The position numbers and the translations under genes were made by a program. The notes beneath the pieces were generated by a model that was not told the DNA's origin, ran no database searches, and saw only the letters and a list, made by a program, of their open reading frames with translations. From the NCBI GenBank assembly GCA_040143965.1, contig JASJQH010000024.1, positions 1-46,356 on the forward strand: 46,356 nucleotides of DNA, read 5' to 3'. Below are positions 1-9,121 of this stretch, in pieces. Position 1 is the first letter of the stretch. Each line of letters starts with the position of its first letter. The stretch is from Basidiobolus ranarum (taxonomy: Eukaryota; Basidiobolomycota; Basidiobolomycetes; Basidiobolales).

Positions 1-118
1 TTAGTGTAATACTGAAAACATGCTTGCAGATATACTAACTAAACCACTCAAAACTTCAAGCTTTGAGAAGTTAAGAGCTGGCATAGGCATTAGTGAATAT
101 AGGCACAATGCTGAATAA
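1..118 (+). mobile_element. Ty1/copia-type pol fragment (RNase H C-terminal end)
   Basis: The last about 33 codons before the stop at 116-118 read MLADILTKPL followed by a Phe-Glu-Lys-Leu-Arg stretch. This is the conserved C-terminal signature of copia/Ty1 pol polyproteins (end of RNase H). A purine-rich tract (about 120-132), the expected polypurine tract, lies directly before the LTR that starts at 133. Only the tail of the element is in the window; the body lies to the left, so whether it is intact cannot be judged here. Treated as a fossil or remnant. Confidence 0.85.
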
Positions 119-132
119 GAATTAAGGGAAGG

Positions 133-815
133 TGTTGGATAATTGATCTTTATTCAACATCATAGTTAACTTTAGTTATGGTACATATATCAGAAACAGA
201 AAGCAACATATTTATAGCCCCTATATTCTAAATAGGAATGTCTCTACATCTATATAGCAAGTATGTCTTATTACCCCCACTTATCTATCATATCTTATTA
301 CACAAACTCCTGAATATGTTAAACAATTGACTTACTTTTCTACTATATAAGTCACCATATACTCTTAAGAATAAAGTGACTAAAACACACTATCATAAGT
401 TGCTTGTAATATACAAAGTCTGCCCCCATTATGTCAAGATCCTCCAATAATGACATGTTAAAGTATTCTTTGAGCCTGTTGGAAGTGGTTTGTAGAATGA
501 GAAATTGGTGGTTCTCACTTATTGATTTATTGAGTAGAAAGTTGGCATTTATACTTTGGTCCAGATGTAGGCAAACTAACATAAATAATAAGTTAAAGGA
601 GATCTCAGAGACATGTGTGCAAGGTTTGGGGCTTCCATCACAAGTTTGAAAAATTTGTATACTTGAGAACTTCTAAGTTGGTGCTAATATTCCAAGTAAA
701 TTCCAATCAAAAATAATGGGTAATATCTTAGTTCAATATAGGATAACTAAATACTAAGTTATATTTGACTATATAGGTGTTTAGGCAATGCTAACTTCAA
801 CCTAACTATCCAACA
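133..815 (+). mobile_element. 3' LTR of the Ty1/copia-type element
   Basis: A 683-bp LTR starts with TGTTGGATA (133-141) and ends with TATCCAACA (807-815), a perfect 9-bp terminal inverted repeat with TG...CA ends. It sits immediately after the pol stop and polypurine tract, so it is the 3' LTR. Segments of it are found again at 45611-46356. The two short ORFs inside it on opposite strands are not genes. Insertion age cannot be estimated because the partner 5' LTR lies outside the window. Confidence 0.9.
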
Positions 816-1371
816 AGGAATCTCCAGGTTGGGAAAAAAAGATACAAGTGGAAGAACACTAATGAAATGGTGGATTCTTTTTGAGCTGCAAGAACAATGT
901 AGCAAGGGAGATATTACTTTTCACATAGTAGCCCAATATTCTATGGAAGAGCATCTATATCTTGTCAGAATGTAATGAATTAAACAAAAGTAATTTTTTG
1001 TGTCCTGCAATGATTGCAGTAGAATATGTGTGAAGATTCTATCAAGACTTTTACCCAATAGTCAATGGATGATCCAGTGGACTAATAGATATGGTGGATG
1101 AAAATGATAAAATAAGATGCATGTTGTATCAACTCGCTTGAAAAGTGTGTTAGGTGGGTCTGATATACATTCATTATAGATATATAAATATACACATCCA
1201 ATGAAGCAGTCTAGGATTGGATTTAATACTAGTGAGATATATAAGTTGTAAAGTAAATAATATTTTCAAAGATCAATGACCAAAGCTTTATATAATCAAG
1301 TTTGCAACTTTGGGCCTATTCTAAAGATTAATTTTCAATATAGAGGGGAATGTTCTCGACTCAATTCGGAG
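816..1371. other. Intergenic region between the LTR and the EF-hand gene
   Basis: About 550 bp, A+T-rich, without a supported gene. It holds the 3' flank of the EF-hand gene, which ends at 1372 on the minus strand. Short reading stretches at 830-1150 are broken in every frame and resemble nothing I recognise. I see no terminator or repeat beyond A+T-rich tracts. Confidence 0.5.
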
Positions 1372-2456
1372 TTAAATAAGTAACAATGATTTAGGATCAT
1401 AACCATGCTTAGCCAGATCATTTCTAGTTTCCAAAGGATCCTCTAAAGTTTGTTGAAGGAAGAATTCAAAGAAACCCTTCATTGTAAGACCCTGGGAATT
1501 CGAATCGAACATTTGACAAAGTTGTTGAAAGAAGGGTGGTGGTGGATGCATTCCGTTGGTTTGATATACAAATCCATCTAATTCTGACATATTCAACGCA
1601 CCATCATTATCTTTATCAAATTTACGGAAAATCCCCTCTAATACTGATTGTAATGGTTCACTTAACTCCGTTCCATCTAATAATGGTTGCTCGCCTTCCT
1701 CTCCTTCAATACCATCGAGTAATCCAACAATTTCTTGTTCAAGATCTAAAGTAATTCAAGTTAGTCATTCATTTGAGAAAGGGAATGAAGTTCAAGTTGA
1801 GTACTAACCATCGATAGGCTCATAGGACTCATCAATTGATTTTCCAATTTGAAGTAAAGTTAAAGCTTGATTTAAAGAATTAAGTAGGTAGCATATGAAA
1901 CCGAGTAAATGATAACACCCAGCGTTTCCAGGATAGAAATCTAAAGAAAGTTGGTGAGAAAAATTCACTTTACAGTCATCTTTTTTCAGACTTTACTTAC
2001 CCAAAATGGTGAAGATCTTTAAACAAGCTTCAACGAGAATGTTCATATCTTGTTGTTGTTGAAATGTTCTTAATAATTCTTGAACTTGAGTAAAAACATT
2101 GTTCGTTTGAGTTTCTTCGGAAACTTTGGCTTCTTGTAAATGGGTATATTTTTCCAAGAAGAACCCTTTCCAATCTTCGGGATTTAAGGTACTTTCTTCG
2201 GGAAGTTGAACTCCAGCCTCAGCTAATATACTTACAACTAAATTACGATCCCCGAAAATCTCCACATATTTACTAAAAGTGAAGTAACCAAGAATCAGTA
2301 AACATAGAATAAACCATGTTTCTTGCACATGCAAATATCCATGTGGTTGACTTACTTTTCCCAAAAATCCTGGGAATCGACGTCCTCCTCAGCATCGTTT
2401 ATGTCCAAACTATCATACAACTTGGAGAGCTCTTCTTCTGTGTATTTATCGTTCAT
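1372..2456 (-). CDS. EF-hand protein with a helical TPR-like N-terminal half
   Basis: Four exons (2356-2456, 2001-2272, 1809-1940, 1372-1745) give 292 residues. The N-terminal two thirds are helical and TPR-like, with no motif I can name securely. Near residue 230 there is a canonical EF-hand loop, DKDNDGALNMSE, with Asp at positions 1, 3 and 5 and Glu at 12. A second loop about 30 residues on (DSNSQG...) lacks the position-12 acid and is probably degenerate. The arrangement recalls plant calcium-binding TPR proteins, but that is only a resemblance. Predicted role: cytosolic calcium-responsive scaffold. No signal peptide or membrane segment is visible. The start was chosen as the ATG at 2456, because upstream codons would require a non-ATG start. 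The gene lies 111 bp downstream of the cyanase stop on the same strand. Confidence 0.8.
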
Positions 2457-2567
2457 ATTTACTAACAAGGCACTAGGGATAGGAGAAAGTACCCGACAAT
2501 CCACTAAAAAGAGATAATTAAGGGGAGAAAAGAAAAAAAAAGGTAGCTTTTCAAACAAAGAATTTAT

Positions 2568-3406
2568 TTAAAAGGTTTTATAGGGTAAGAATTTCCCGTC
2601 AAGTGTGATCTTAACACGCTCTCCACCTCCAGGATTTTCAACCTAATAGTTGGATTTATAAGCAACCAATTACAGTAAGCATACGTTGATGGAAATGTAA
2701 ATACCTTCTCCACCTTTGTTTCAAAGTCGATAGCACTCATGATTCCATCACCAAACTAATGGAGAGCAGGAGAAGGTTAGTAGAAGAATTGAACGCCGAA
2801 TCTAGAGGCTCACCCTACCTTTTCATGAATAATAGACTTTAACGGATAGCCGTATACTTGTAGGATCTCATAGAGTCGGTACAAGGTAGGATCGGTGGGT
2901 GGAATAGCCATCAAACTAGAGATAATAAGGTTAGAACTATAGCCTTAAGGTTTAATGAATGAGTTAGTAACTCACCCGCCGCGATCTGGGAACCAGCTCA
3001 ACATCGATTCCTCGGTCAGTCTAACCTCAGTAAGTTTCAAGATTGATGCCAACTTCTTCATATCTTTTTCAGTGGGTTTGGCCTAAAGTAGATACGAACT
3101 TGTTAACTCTATTTCAACAAGAAGAGCCTTCCAACTGATTTACCTGTCCGTAAAAGACTGCAGCTACCCATACTTCGTTGCGTTCCATCTTTTTACCGAT
3201 ATCGTCGAAGCTTAAAGATGTAGACGTTAGTGTGCACTCCAGCGTTCACTTCAGACATCTTCGTAGAGTAAATACCTCAATCCAAGACTTTCCTTGGCTT
3301 CAAAAAGAGTACGACAGTAACGAGGCAACTTATTTCTAACTTCCTAGAAGAAATGGACATCAATCTCAAGGAAATATAATATCTAACCCTGCAAAAGACT
3401 CACCAT
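2568..3406 (-). CDS. cynS: Cyanate hydratase (cyanase)
   Basis: Seven exons (3404-3406, 3276-3343, 3144-3210, 2976-3082, 2819-2915, 2705-2755, 2568-2642) give 155 residues, the usual cyanase length. Cyanase converts cyanate and bicarbonate to carbamate, hence ammonia and CO2; it is cytosolic and decameric in the family. Visible motifs are [42 protein letters not shown] and the [17 protein letters not shown] tail. The catalytic triad maps to Arg95, Glu98 and Ser121, matching E. coli Arg96, Glu99 and Ser122. The first coding exon is only the ATG (3404-3406), followed directly by a GTGAGT donor. A TATA-type box lies at 3461-3468. All exon joins keep frame. Confidence 0.95.
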
Positions 3407-3894
3407 GGCGTTCAATAAAGAATATACTATGATTATTGATAAACAGCTGCCGAGCCTTCGCTTATATAGGAGTAAGAATGAGAATGAATCTCATTACGAC
3501 TACATTTGATTGGTCTTCGTCCAACGTGAATACATCAGCCCATTTTCGATGTGCAGTATTGGCAGCATTCCAGGAATTCAAACTACGAACCTGGTAAATT
3601 TACTTCTGGTAGAAAAGCTGACGTCTGATATAATCATCGGGATTATGTATTTACAGACCATTTTTCTACGAATGATAACGCATTCCAAAAATGGTGCGCG
3701 GGAATTCAAATAGGGTTCGTTCTATTTGATACCTTTATAATCATCGTCACCGGAGATTAATAATATGTGGCTATATTTTATTTACGTCACTTACAAGGCA
3801 GAAAATCAGAGATAGGATCACAAATGGAAAGGGTTAAAGAAAGTGATGTTATCGGAAGACAAGGGAATTAGACATTTTGGATATGGGTAATCTA
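3407..3894. other. Intergenic region between cyanase and the BAP31-like gene
   Basis: About 490 bp. The left part is the cyanase promoter and 5' flank with a TATA-type box at 3460-3469. The right part is the 3' flank of the BAP31-like gene. The short plus-strand ORF at 3510-3713 has no recognisable content and I do not call it. Confidence 0.5.
3460..3469 (-). promoter_or_regulatory. TATA-type promoter element of the cyanase gene
   Basis: On the minus strand this reads CTATATAAGC, 54-63 bp upstream of the cyanase ATG. That spacing would put transcription start about 25-30 bp before the ATG. The identical decamer occurs upstream of xanthine dehydrogenase (29281-29290). Confidence 0.5.
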
Positions 3895-5108
3895 TTAAGC
3901 TTTCTTATCTTCTGCTTTTACACCAAGATCCTACGAAGATGGAAATCAAAATTGGTAAATTGGGATGTACATGCATGGTTGCCTAGAATAACACTTACTT
4001 TTAATTCGATTTCGTCAGCAAGTTTTTTGTACTCGTTCGATTCCCCTTCTACCTGTTTCTTCAGGGCATCAATGTCACGCTCATTCTTCTTTAATTCGGC
4101 GATTTCTTCTACGAGCTCAGCAATACGCTTCTTTTGTTTTTTATCATTTTCTTCCATACTATGAGCTTCTTTGTCAAGGCTTCCAGAGCTCTACAAAAAT
4201 TTAGCACTTCGTGAGCACATGTTATTTAGTATTTTGAAATGATTGATCTGGTTACCTGGCCTTTAATCTTCTCAAGCTTCTCCTCAGCTAGGAAGAGATC
4301 CATTAACATAGAGAAGGTACGATCAAGAATCCTACAATTTAGGTTTGAATATGGTTATGATTTTACCACCAGTATATAACCCAATACTTACAAGGAAAAG
4401 AATAGAGTGAACCCGGTCAAGTACCTGAGTAATAATAACAATAAAGCTTAGATCATGTACTTTTAGAGAATAGTTAATATCGGTTGGCTTACATGTTTCT
4501 TTGACTGTAGAATTTTTTCACATGGAGTTGAGTATCTGTGCGAGGATCAGATATATTCGCTTGTTCTGCCTCACTTGTGGCATTAATCATTCTATTTATA
4601 GAATCTAAAAGTACATATAAAGTTAACTCAGATATATATATATATATATATGTACTGGCAAACTTACCTGCAAAGAGGATAAAGACGAAACTAAACAATA
4701 GAAAGGAAAGAATAATTTTCAGTAAGAGAACCGTAATGACAAGAGAGTAAAACTATTCTCACACTCCAATGACATTGAGGATCCACTGGTTTTTCCTTAT
4801 CTACATAAACAGTTAGAGAATGTAGTAACTATATTCTTAAGTAAATGGTATTTACAATGCCTGAATCGTCAATTTTCATTAGAACAGCCCTCCGCCACTT
4901 TTGGGGAAAGGGGAACTATAAAAAAATCATGATATTAGTTACGTAGATAAAAACACTGTTATAGAGAGAGAAATACTTACCACCATAACAAGGAAAAGAG
5001 ACATCTGAAATTGATATACTTTTGAGTTAAAGAATTCGTATCCACTCAAAAGATATTACTTACCTCAGAAATAAGGAGGGCGAATACTAAGCTATAATAG
5101 AGTGCCAT
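3895..5108 (-). CDS. BAP31/Yet-type ER transmembrane protein
   Basis: Ten exons (5064-5108, 4981-5004, 4856-4915, 4763-4800, 4668-4690, 4493-4604, 4392-4424, 4256-4331, 3999-4190, 3895-3930) give 212 residues, in the range of the family. BAP31 proteins (yeast Yet1-3) are ER membrane proteins acting in export and quality control of membrane cargo. Visible: three hydrophobic segments (about residues 2-25, 47-70 and 100-120), FPQKWRR after the first, and a C-terminal coiled coil rich in Lys, Glu and Leu (about 145-200). The C-terminus is AEDKKA, so Lys occupies -2 and -3 and not -3 and -4; it is not a classical KKXX retrieval signal. The intron at 4605-4667 carries an (AT)n tract. Exon joins are clean GT-AG with one frame throughout. 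Confidence 0.9.
4632..4651. repeat. (AT)n microsatellite in an intron
   Basis: About 10 AT units inside an intron of the BAP31-like gene. It is likely to be length-polymorphic. Confidence 0.9.
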
Positions 5109-5512
5109 GATACCAAGGGTTTTCAGGTGATAATGGTTTACGGAGGTAGTTAAGTGAGAGACGGAAAAGCTGCTCTCCTAGGAAATGTAACGAATTTATT
5201 GTACTCACGAATTCTAGCATTTTTCTTCACTGTTCCTTTATGTATGCTATGTGACGTGTTCATCCATGACTACTGTTATTTCAAAGAAAGCCCAGTCAAA
5301 ACGCATGTGATTCCAAACGAATGTTGACGATACAAGCACTACCGGATGAGATCTCGATCTTGATTACTTTTAGTTAAAAATGATACCAAAAGTAGGAATT
5401 CGAATCAAACTTGTTGAAGATATTGTTTATTTAAATTTTCAATTTTGTACAGAGATTCATGGAGAATATTACAGGGAAGTTAGGGTGGAAATGCACTGAC
5501 TGAGGGATATGT
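5109..5512. other. Intergenic region between the BAP31-like gene and the ThrE/Prm10-like gene
   Basis: About 400 bp holding the BAP31-like promoter and the 3' flank of the transporter gene, both on the minus strand. No ORF or structured element is evident. Confidence 0.5.
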
Positions 5513-7024
5513 TTAGAACATAATCAAGGCTGTATGCTTTTTCCCTTGGGGATAAACCAATAAAGAAGCCATGAAAAGTCCCATAGCAATGCTTAGAGCG
5601 ACTACGACCATTTGAAAAGCAAGTTGTGATCCATCGGAATTATTACCAAAGGCTCGTAGGAAACCTTTCACACCTAAGCTTCCAGGAACCAGTATCATCA
5701 CAGCTGCCAGTACTGCACCGAACCCAAATCGATTTGAGATACGTGCGTACATATTTCCAACCAGTGCGATAACAAAGGAGGATATTGCAGCAGAAACGGT
5801 GACATCCATAAACCGCGCTGTAAAATATGAAACAGTGTAACCAATGAAAACGAGCACCATCATGGGTGGCCATTGTTTAATGCTAGCATTCAATGACACG
5901 CAATATCCTACAGACAACATGGGTATCAGCAGAAAATCCCAGTAAGAGCTGACGGTGTCACACGTCTCACTTTTCACTGCTTCTGAGTCGATAGCACTCC
6001 ACGCTTGAGACCCAATATTTAGCCCAAACCCTAGCATGAATGCCATAACTAGAGCGTATACTAGGCGAATCACTCCAGAAATAGGGTTCTTAGAGGCGAG
6101 TTCTAATACGGCCGAGGTCAACTGTAACCCAGGCAACAGCAGAGTGACAGAAGAAACCACGACATTTATATAGCAAATGTGTCTATGTAAAGCAGTGGCA
6201 ATAAATGCACACATAATTGCAGCAGAGAGTTCAAACACGTTATGGTAACTGTATATCTTCTCCGATAATAAGGCCAAAGTTCCCACTCCAAAGCTAAGTC
6301 CGGCTCCGGTAACTGCATCTAGCCAACTGCCATTCAGTAAGGAAGGAGTCATGCAAAAGGAGCATAACGGGTACGTCAACAGTCGTATCCACCATGGCCA
6401 TGTTGGTGGAGAGGTAAGAAGGTCCTCCAAAGCGGCGTACGCATCCTTCAGCGTAGCCTTCTCGTGAATAACTTGTTTAGATAAGAAGTAAGTTTGCTCC
6501 AATTTGTTCATATGAAATCCTTCTACTGTTCTTATAATGTGGGTGTCACTTGTGTGAGTGTTGGAGTCCCAAAAAGAAATGAAAGTTACACCTGGCATAT
6601 GAGCCACGCTTGAATTCAAATTCAGTGCTTTAGAAGTTTCATACAAGTTCTGCTCCAACCGATGAGCAGGAGCTCCAAAGGTGATCATGGCTTTAGACAG
6701 TAATATTAAATAATCATGGTGAAGTAGAGTGTTCGCGATTTGGGTAGTTAATGAGATATGGTTTGAAAAGGGATCCAAGACATCGGAAAGGTTGTTTTGA
6801 GAATCAAATGAGGAATTAAGGTAGTTGGAGATATCGAGGTTATTTTGACACTCCAACTCTTGCAGATTGCAGGCCGAACGTGTTTTCCGCGGTCTATTTA
6901 AATAAAATTGATTACATTTGGCTCTATTCGCATTCCAACTAAGCAATTGAGAAGGAATACCTCCTTGACGCCCGTCAAGTCGATGTCGGTGGCCAGTGAT
7001 CTCCTCTATAATATATTTGTCCAT
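5513..7024 (-). CDS. ThrE/Prm10-like membrane transporter (DUF1212 + DUF3815)
   Basis: Single long exon, 503 residues from the ATG at 7024. The family (bacterial threonine/serine exporter ThrE, yeast pheromone-regulated Prm10) has a cytosolic N-terminal region and about ten membrane helices in two repeats. Visible: a soluble N-terminus (about residues 1-90), the conserved ITFGAPAHRLE segment at about 115, PGVTFISF further on, then many hydrophobic segments to the C-terminus including a NIGSQAW turn. Substrate is unknown; amino-acid transport is inferred from the bacterial relatives. The frame stays open upstream only through a TTG, and a TTTCCAG|ATG acceptor-like site sits at the chosen start, so a further 5' exon is possible. 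It is divergent from DPM1. Confidence 0.85.
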   Translation of the reverse strand: MDKYIIEEITGHRHRLDGRQGGIPSQLLSWNANRAKCNQFYLNRPRKTRSACNLQELECQNNLDISNYLNSSFDSQNNLSDVLDPFSNHISLTTQIANTLLHHDYLILLSKAMITFGAPAHRLEQNLYETSKALNLNSSVAHMPGVTFISFWDSNTHTSDTHIIRTVEGFHMNKLEQTYFLSKQVIHEKATLKDAYAALEDLLTSPPTWPWWIRLLTYPLCSFCMTPSLLNGSWLDAVTGAGLSFGVGTLALLSEKIYSYHNVFELSAAIMCAFIATALHRHICYINVVVSSVTLLLPGLQLTSAVLELASKNPISGVIRLVYALVMAFMLGFGLNIGSQAWSAIDSEAVKSETCDTVSSYWDFLLIPMLSVGYCVSLNASIKQWPPMMVLVFIGYTVSYFTARFMDVTVSAAISSFVIALVGNMYARISNRFGFGAVLAAVMILVPGSLGVKGFLRAFGNNSDGSQLAFQMVVVALSIAMGLFMASLLVYPQGKKHTALIMF

Positions 7025-7138
7025 CTGGAAAGTCAAAGGTGGACTGAGCTAGACTATTTAGAGATTCAGTACTGGATTGCAATGATGTGGAGGAACTGGT
7101 GCAGTATCTCCAGCTGGATGGAGAGGAGTAATGTTCGG

Positions 7139-7163
7139 ATATATATATGTGTGTGTATGTGTA
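7139..7163. repeat. AT/GT simple repeat
   Basis: A short (AT)n run followed by GT and GTAT units, upstream of the ThrE/Prm10-like gene. Confidence 0.8.
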
Positions 7164-7673
7164 TCAGATCTCTGGTATATACATGCGCATAAAGAGTCGA
7201 TATAAAACTGTGTTATAACAAACTGAGCAAATCACATCGACTCTAGCTTTCAACAATACGTCATTTACGTTGAGAATACTTGCAGGCATTCTTGCGCGCG
7301 ATGTACAGGCCATGATGAATATCTTCGCTGAAATAAGACTACAGCACTACCTATAATCACCAGCTATTATCACTGACTATTACCGAAGGAACCATCAAGC
7401 ATGCATGGTGTGCTTTAACCACGATCAATGTTGATTCTCGACTGTTCATGCAAAGGAAAGGTAAAAAATTATCTGATTTTAGAGAAGCATTACATGAAAT
7501 CATCGTATTTCCTATTCTGATCCTTATTATGTTTAGATTAGCTTCTTTTTGAATGTTAAAGTTGGCTTTGGTTCTGTGAAGCCGCTGTCACGGTCACCTA
7601 CTTGATTGGTGCCCTGACAGATTTAGTGAGACAACAAACGTAAGTTGCTGGAAGGAAGGCTTTTAATTTGTAT

Positions 7674-7697
7674 CCATTGCCATTGCCATTACCATTG
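7674..7697. repeat. Four tandem CCATTG-like hexamers
   Basis: CCATTG occurs at 7674, 7680 and 7692, with CCATTA as the third unit. It is a small tandem repeat in non-coding DNA. Confidence 0.8.
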
Positions 7698-8007
7698 ACC
7701 TGTGAACTCACTAATGACACAACCATCGCTAGAAAACCTTTCTCATCTATTTGCTTTGGTCTTAGTTCCATGTTTAGGATTGTTTGTATGTGGCTCACCA
7801 AGTGGCTCACTGCGAATCCAACTAAAGCCATTGAGTGATCAATTCAACTGAAATGGAAAAACCGAAATGGAAAAAATATATGCCAACCCGTTTGTTTTGA
7901 TTCCATTCAAACCCCGAGTCAGATGGCGATGTTGGTTTTCTAGTTGAAGACTACGTTAAACTCTAGCTCTATCTCCTAGTTCAGTATTCCATAACCCAAG
8001 AAAAGTC

Positions 8008-8823
8008 ATGACCGAACGTAGTAAGAAAGCTTCTACTGGCCCCATCGAGGCTTCCATTGTAGTTCCAACTTTCCGTGAGGTTGGTAATATTGAACAATTA
8101 ACAAAGAGAGTGTATGCTGCTCTTCAAGAGCACCAGATGGAGAACTCGACTGAGATTATCATTGTTGACGATAACTCTCGTGATGGTACTGAGGAACTAG
8201 TAAATAAATTAGCCAGTGAAGGATATCCCGTTCGCGTCATCGTAAGAACTACTGAACGTGGTCTTTCAAGTGCAGTATTGAGAGGTTTCAACGAAGCACA
8301 AGGTGAACTTCTCTTATGCATGGATGCTGATCTTCAACATCCTCCCGAAAAAGTCCCAGAAATGTTGCAAGCCATTGATACCGCTAAAACTGGTGCCGAA
8401 TTTGCTATTGGTACTCGTTACGCTTCCGATGAGTTTGTTGTTGACGAAAACTGGCCTGTGTATCGTCAAGTGATCTCCAAAGGAGCTCGTTTAATGGCCC
8501 GTCCTTTGACTCCTCTCTCTGATCCTATGACTGGTTTCTTCTCCATTCGTCGTGAGGCCTACCTTCGTGCTCGCGACGTTAATTCCGTCGGATTCAAGAT
8601 CTGTTTGGAACTCTATGTCAAGTCAGACATTCGCAAACATGCTGAAGTTCCAATTATGTTTGGTGTGCGTACTGTTGGTGAAAGTAAACTCACTGGTAAA
8701 GTTATCATTAACTACTTGAATCAGCTTCAAGAGCTTTATCGTTACAAGCATTCTGTCCTCTGTCTCGCAACTCTTACCTTGATCATCTTCCTCTTCTTTT
8801 ATATCTTATCTTTTTTCGCTTAA
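8008..8823 (+). CDS. DPM1: Dolichol-phosphate mannosyltransferase, Saccharomyces type
   Basis: Intronless, 271 residues. It makes dolichyl-phosphate mannose from GDP-mannose on the cytosolic face of the ER, the donor for N-glycan, O-mannose and GPI synthesis. It is a GT-A family 2 fold: IVVPTFREVGNIEQL at about 18, IIIVDDNSRDGT at about 51, RTTERGLSSAVLRGF, MDADLQHPPE (metal-binding D-A-D) at about 110, DPMTGFFSIRR and FGVRTVGESKLTGKVI. A hydrophobic C-terminal segment (about 250-270) makes it the single-subunit, membrane-anchored yeast class and not the human/S. pombe class that needs DPM2 and DPM3 for anchoring. The start is the first ATG of the frame. Confidence 0.95.
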   Translation: MTERSKKASTGPIEASIVVPTFREVGNIEQLTKRVYAALQEHQMENSTEIIIVDDNSRDGTEELVNKLASEGYPVRVIVRTTERGLSSAVLRGFNEAQGELLLCMDADLQHPPEKVPEMLQAIDTAKTGAEFAIGTRYASDEFVVDENWPVYRQVISKGARLMARPLTPLSDPMTGFFSIRREAYLRARDVNSVGFKICLELYVKSDIRKHAEVPIMFGVRTVGESKLTGKVIINYLNQLQELYRYKHSVLCLATLTLIIFLFFYILSFFA

Positions 8824-9121
8824 ACTTTTCTTGAATACTACTTTCACTTTCTCGTTAATGTAAGAAATAAATAAATCTTAAGCTTTCAATAATCAACAAC
8901 TATTTGAGTGTAGATAGTCCAAGTTGATCTAGCAAACTAGAATAACACCAAAATAACTCAATACTTGTGCCTTGTGCAAATAAACAATATTCGATTTAGT
9001 CAATATTAGCATGGAATTCATGCTAATTTAGTCACATATTTGATTCAGCCAACATCCAAAAAAATCATTTAATTTTATAAAGGTTACTAAAAAATTTGTC
9101 TTTGTCGTTTATCTCTCTAAT

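Larger units (their letters stand above)
7025..8007. other. Divergent intergenic region between the ThrE/Prm10-like gene and DPM1
   Basis: About 980 bp, presumably with both promoters. It contains an AT/GT-type simple repeat at about 7139-7163 and a hexamer repeat at 7674-7697. A 77-codon minus-strand ORF (7598-7831) owes its Asn-Gly repeat to that hexamer and is not called. I see no clear TATA box for either gene. Confidence 0.5.

Noticed and set aside
7025-7036. Extension of the ThrE/Prm10-like start by four codons
   Set aside because: The upstream codon is TTG, not ATG; a spliced 5' exon remains possible but cannot be shown.
7598-7831. 77-codon minus-strand ORF with an Asn-Gly repeat
   Set aside because: The repeat comes from the CCATTG hexamer run; there is no domain, and it sits in the promoter region of DPM1.
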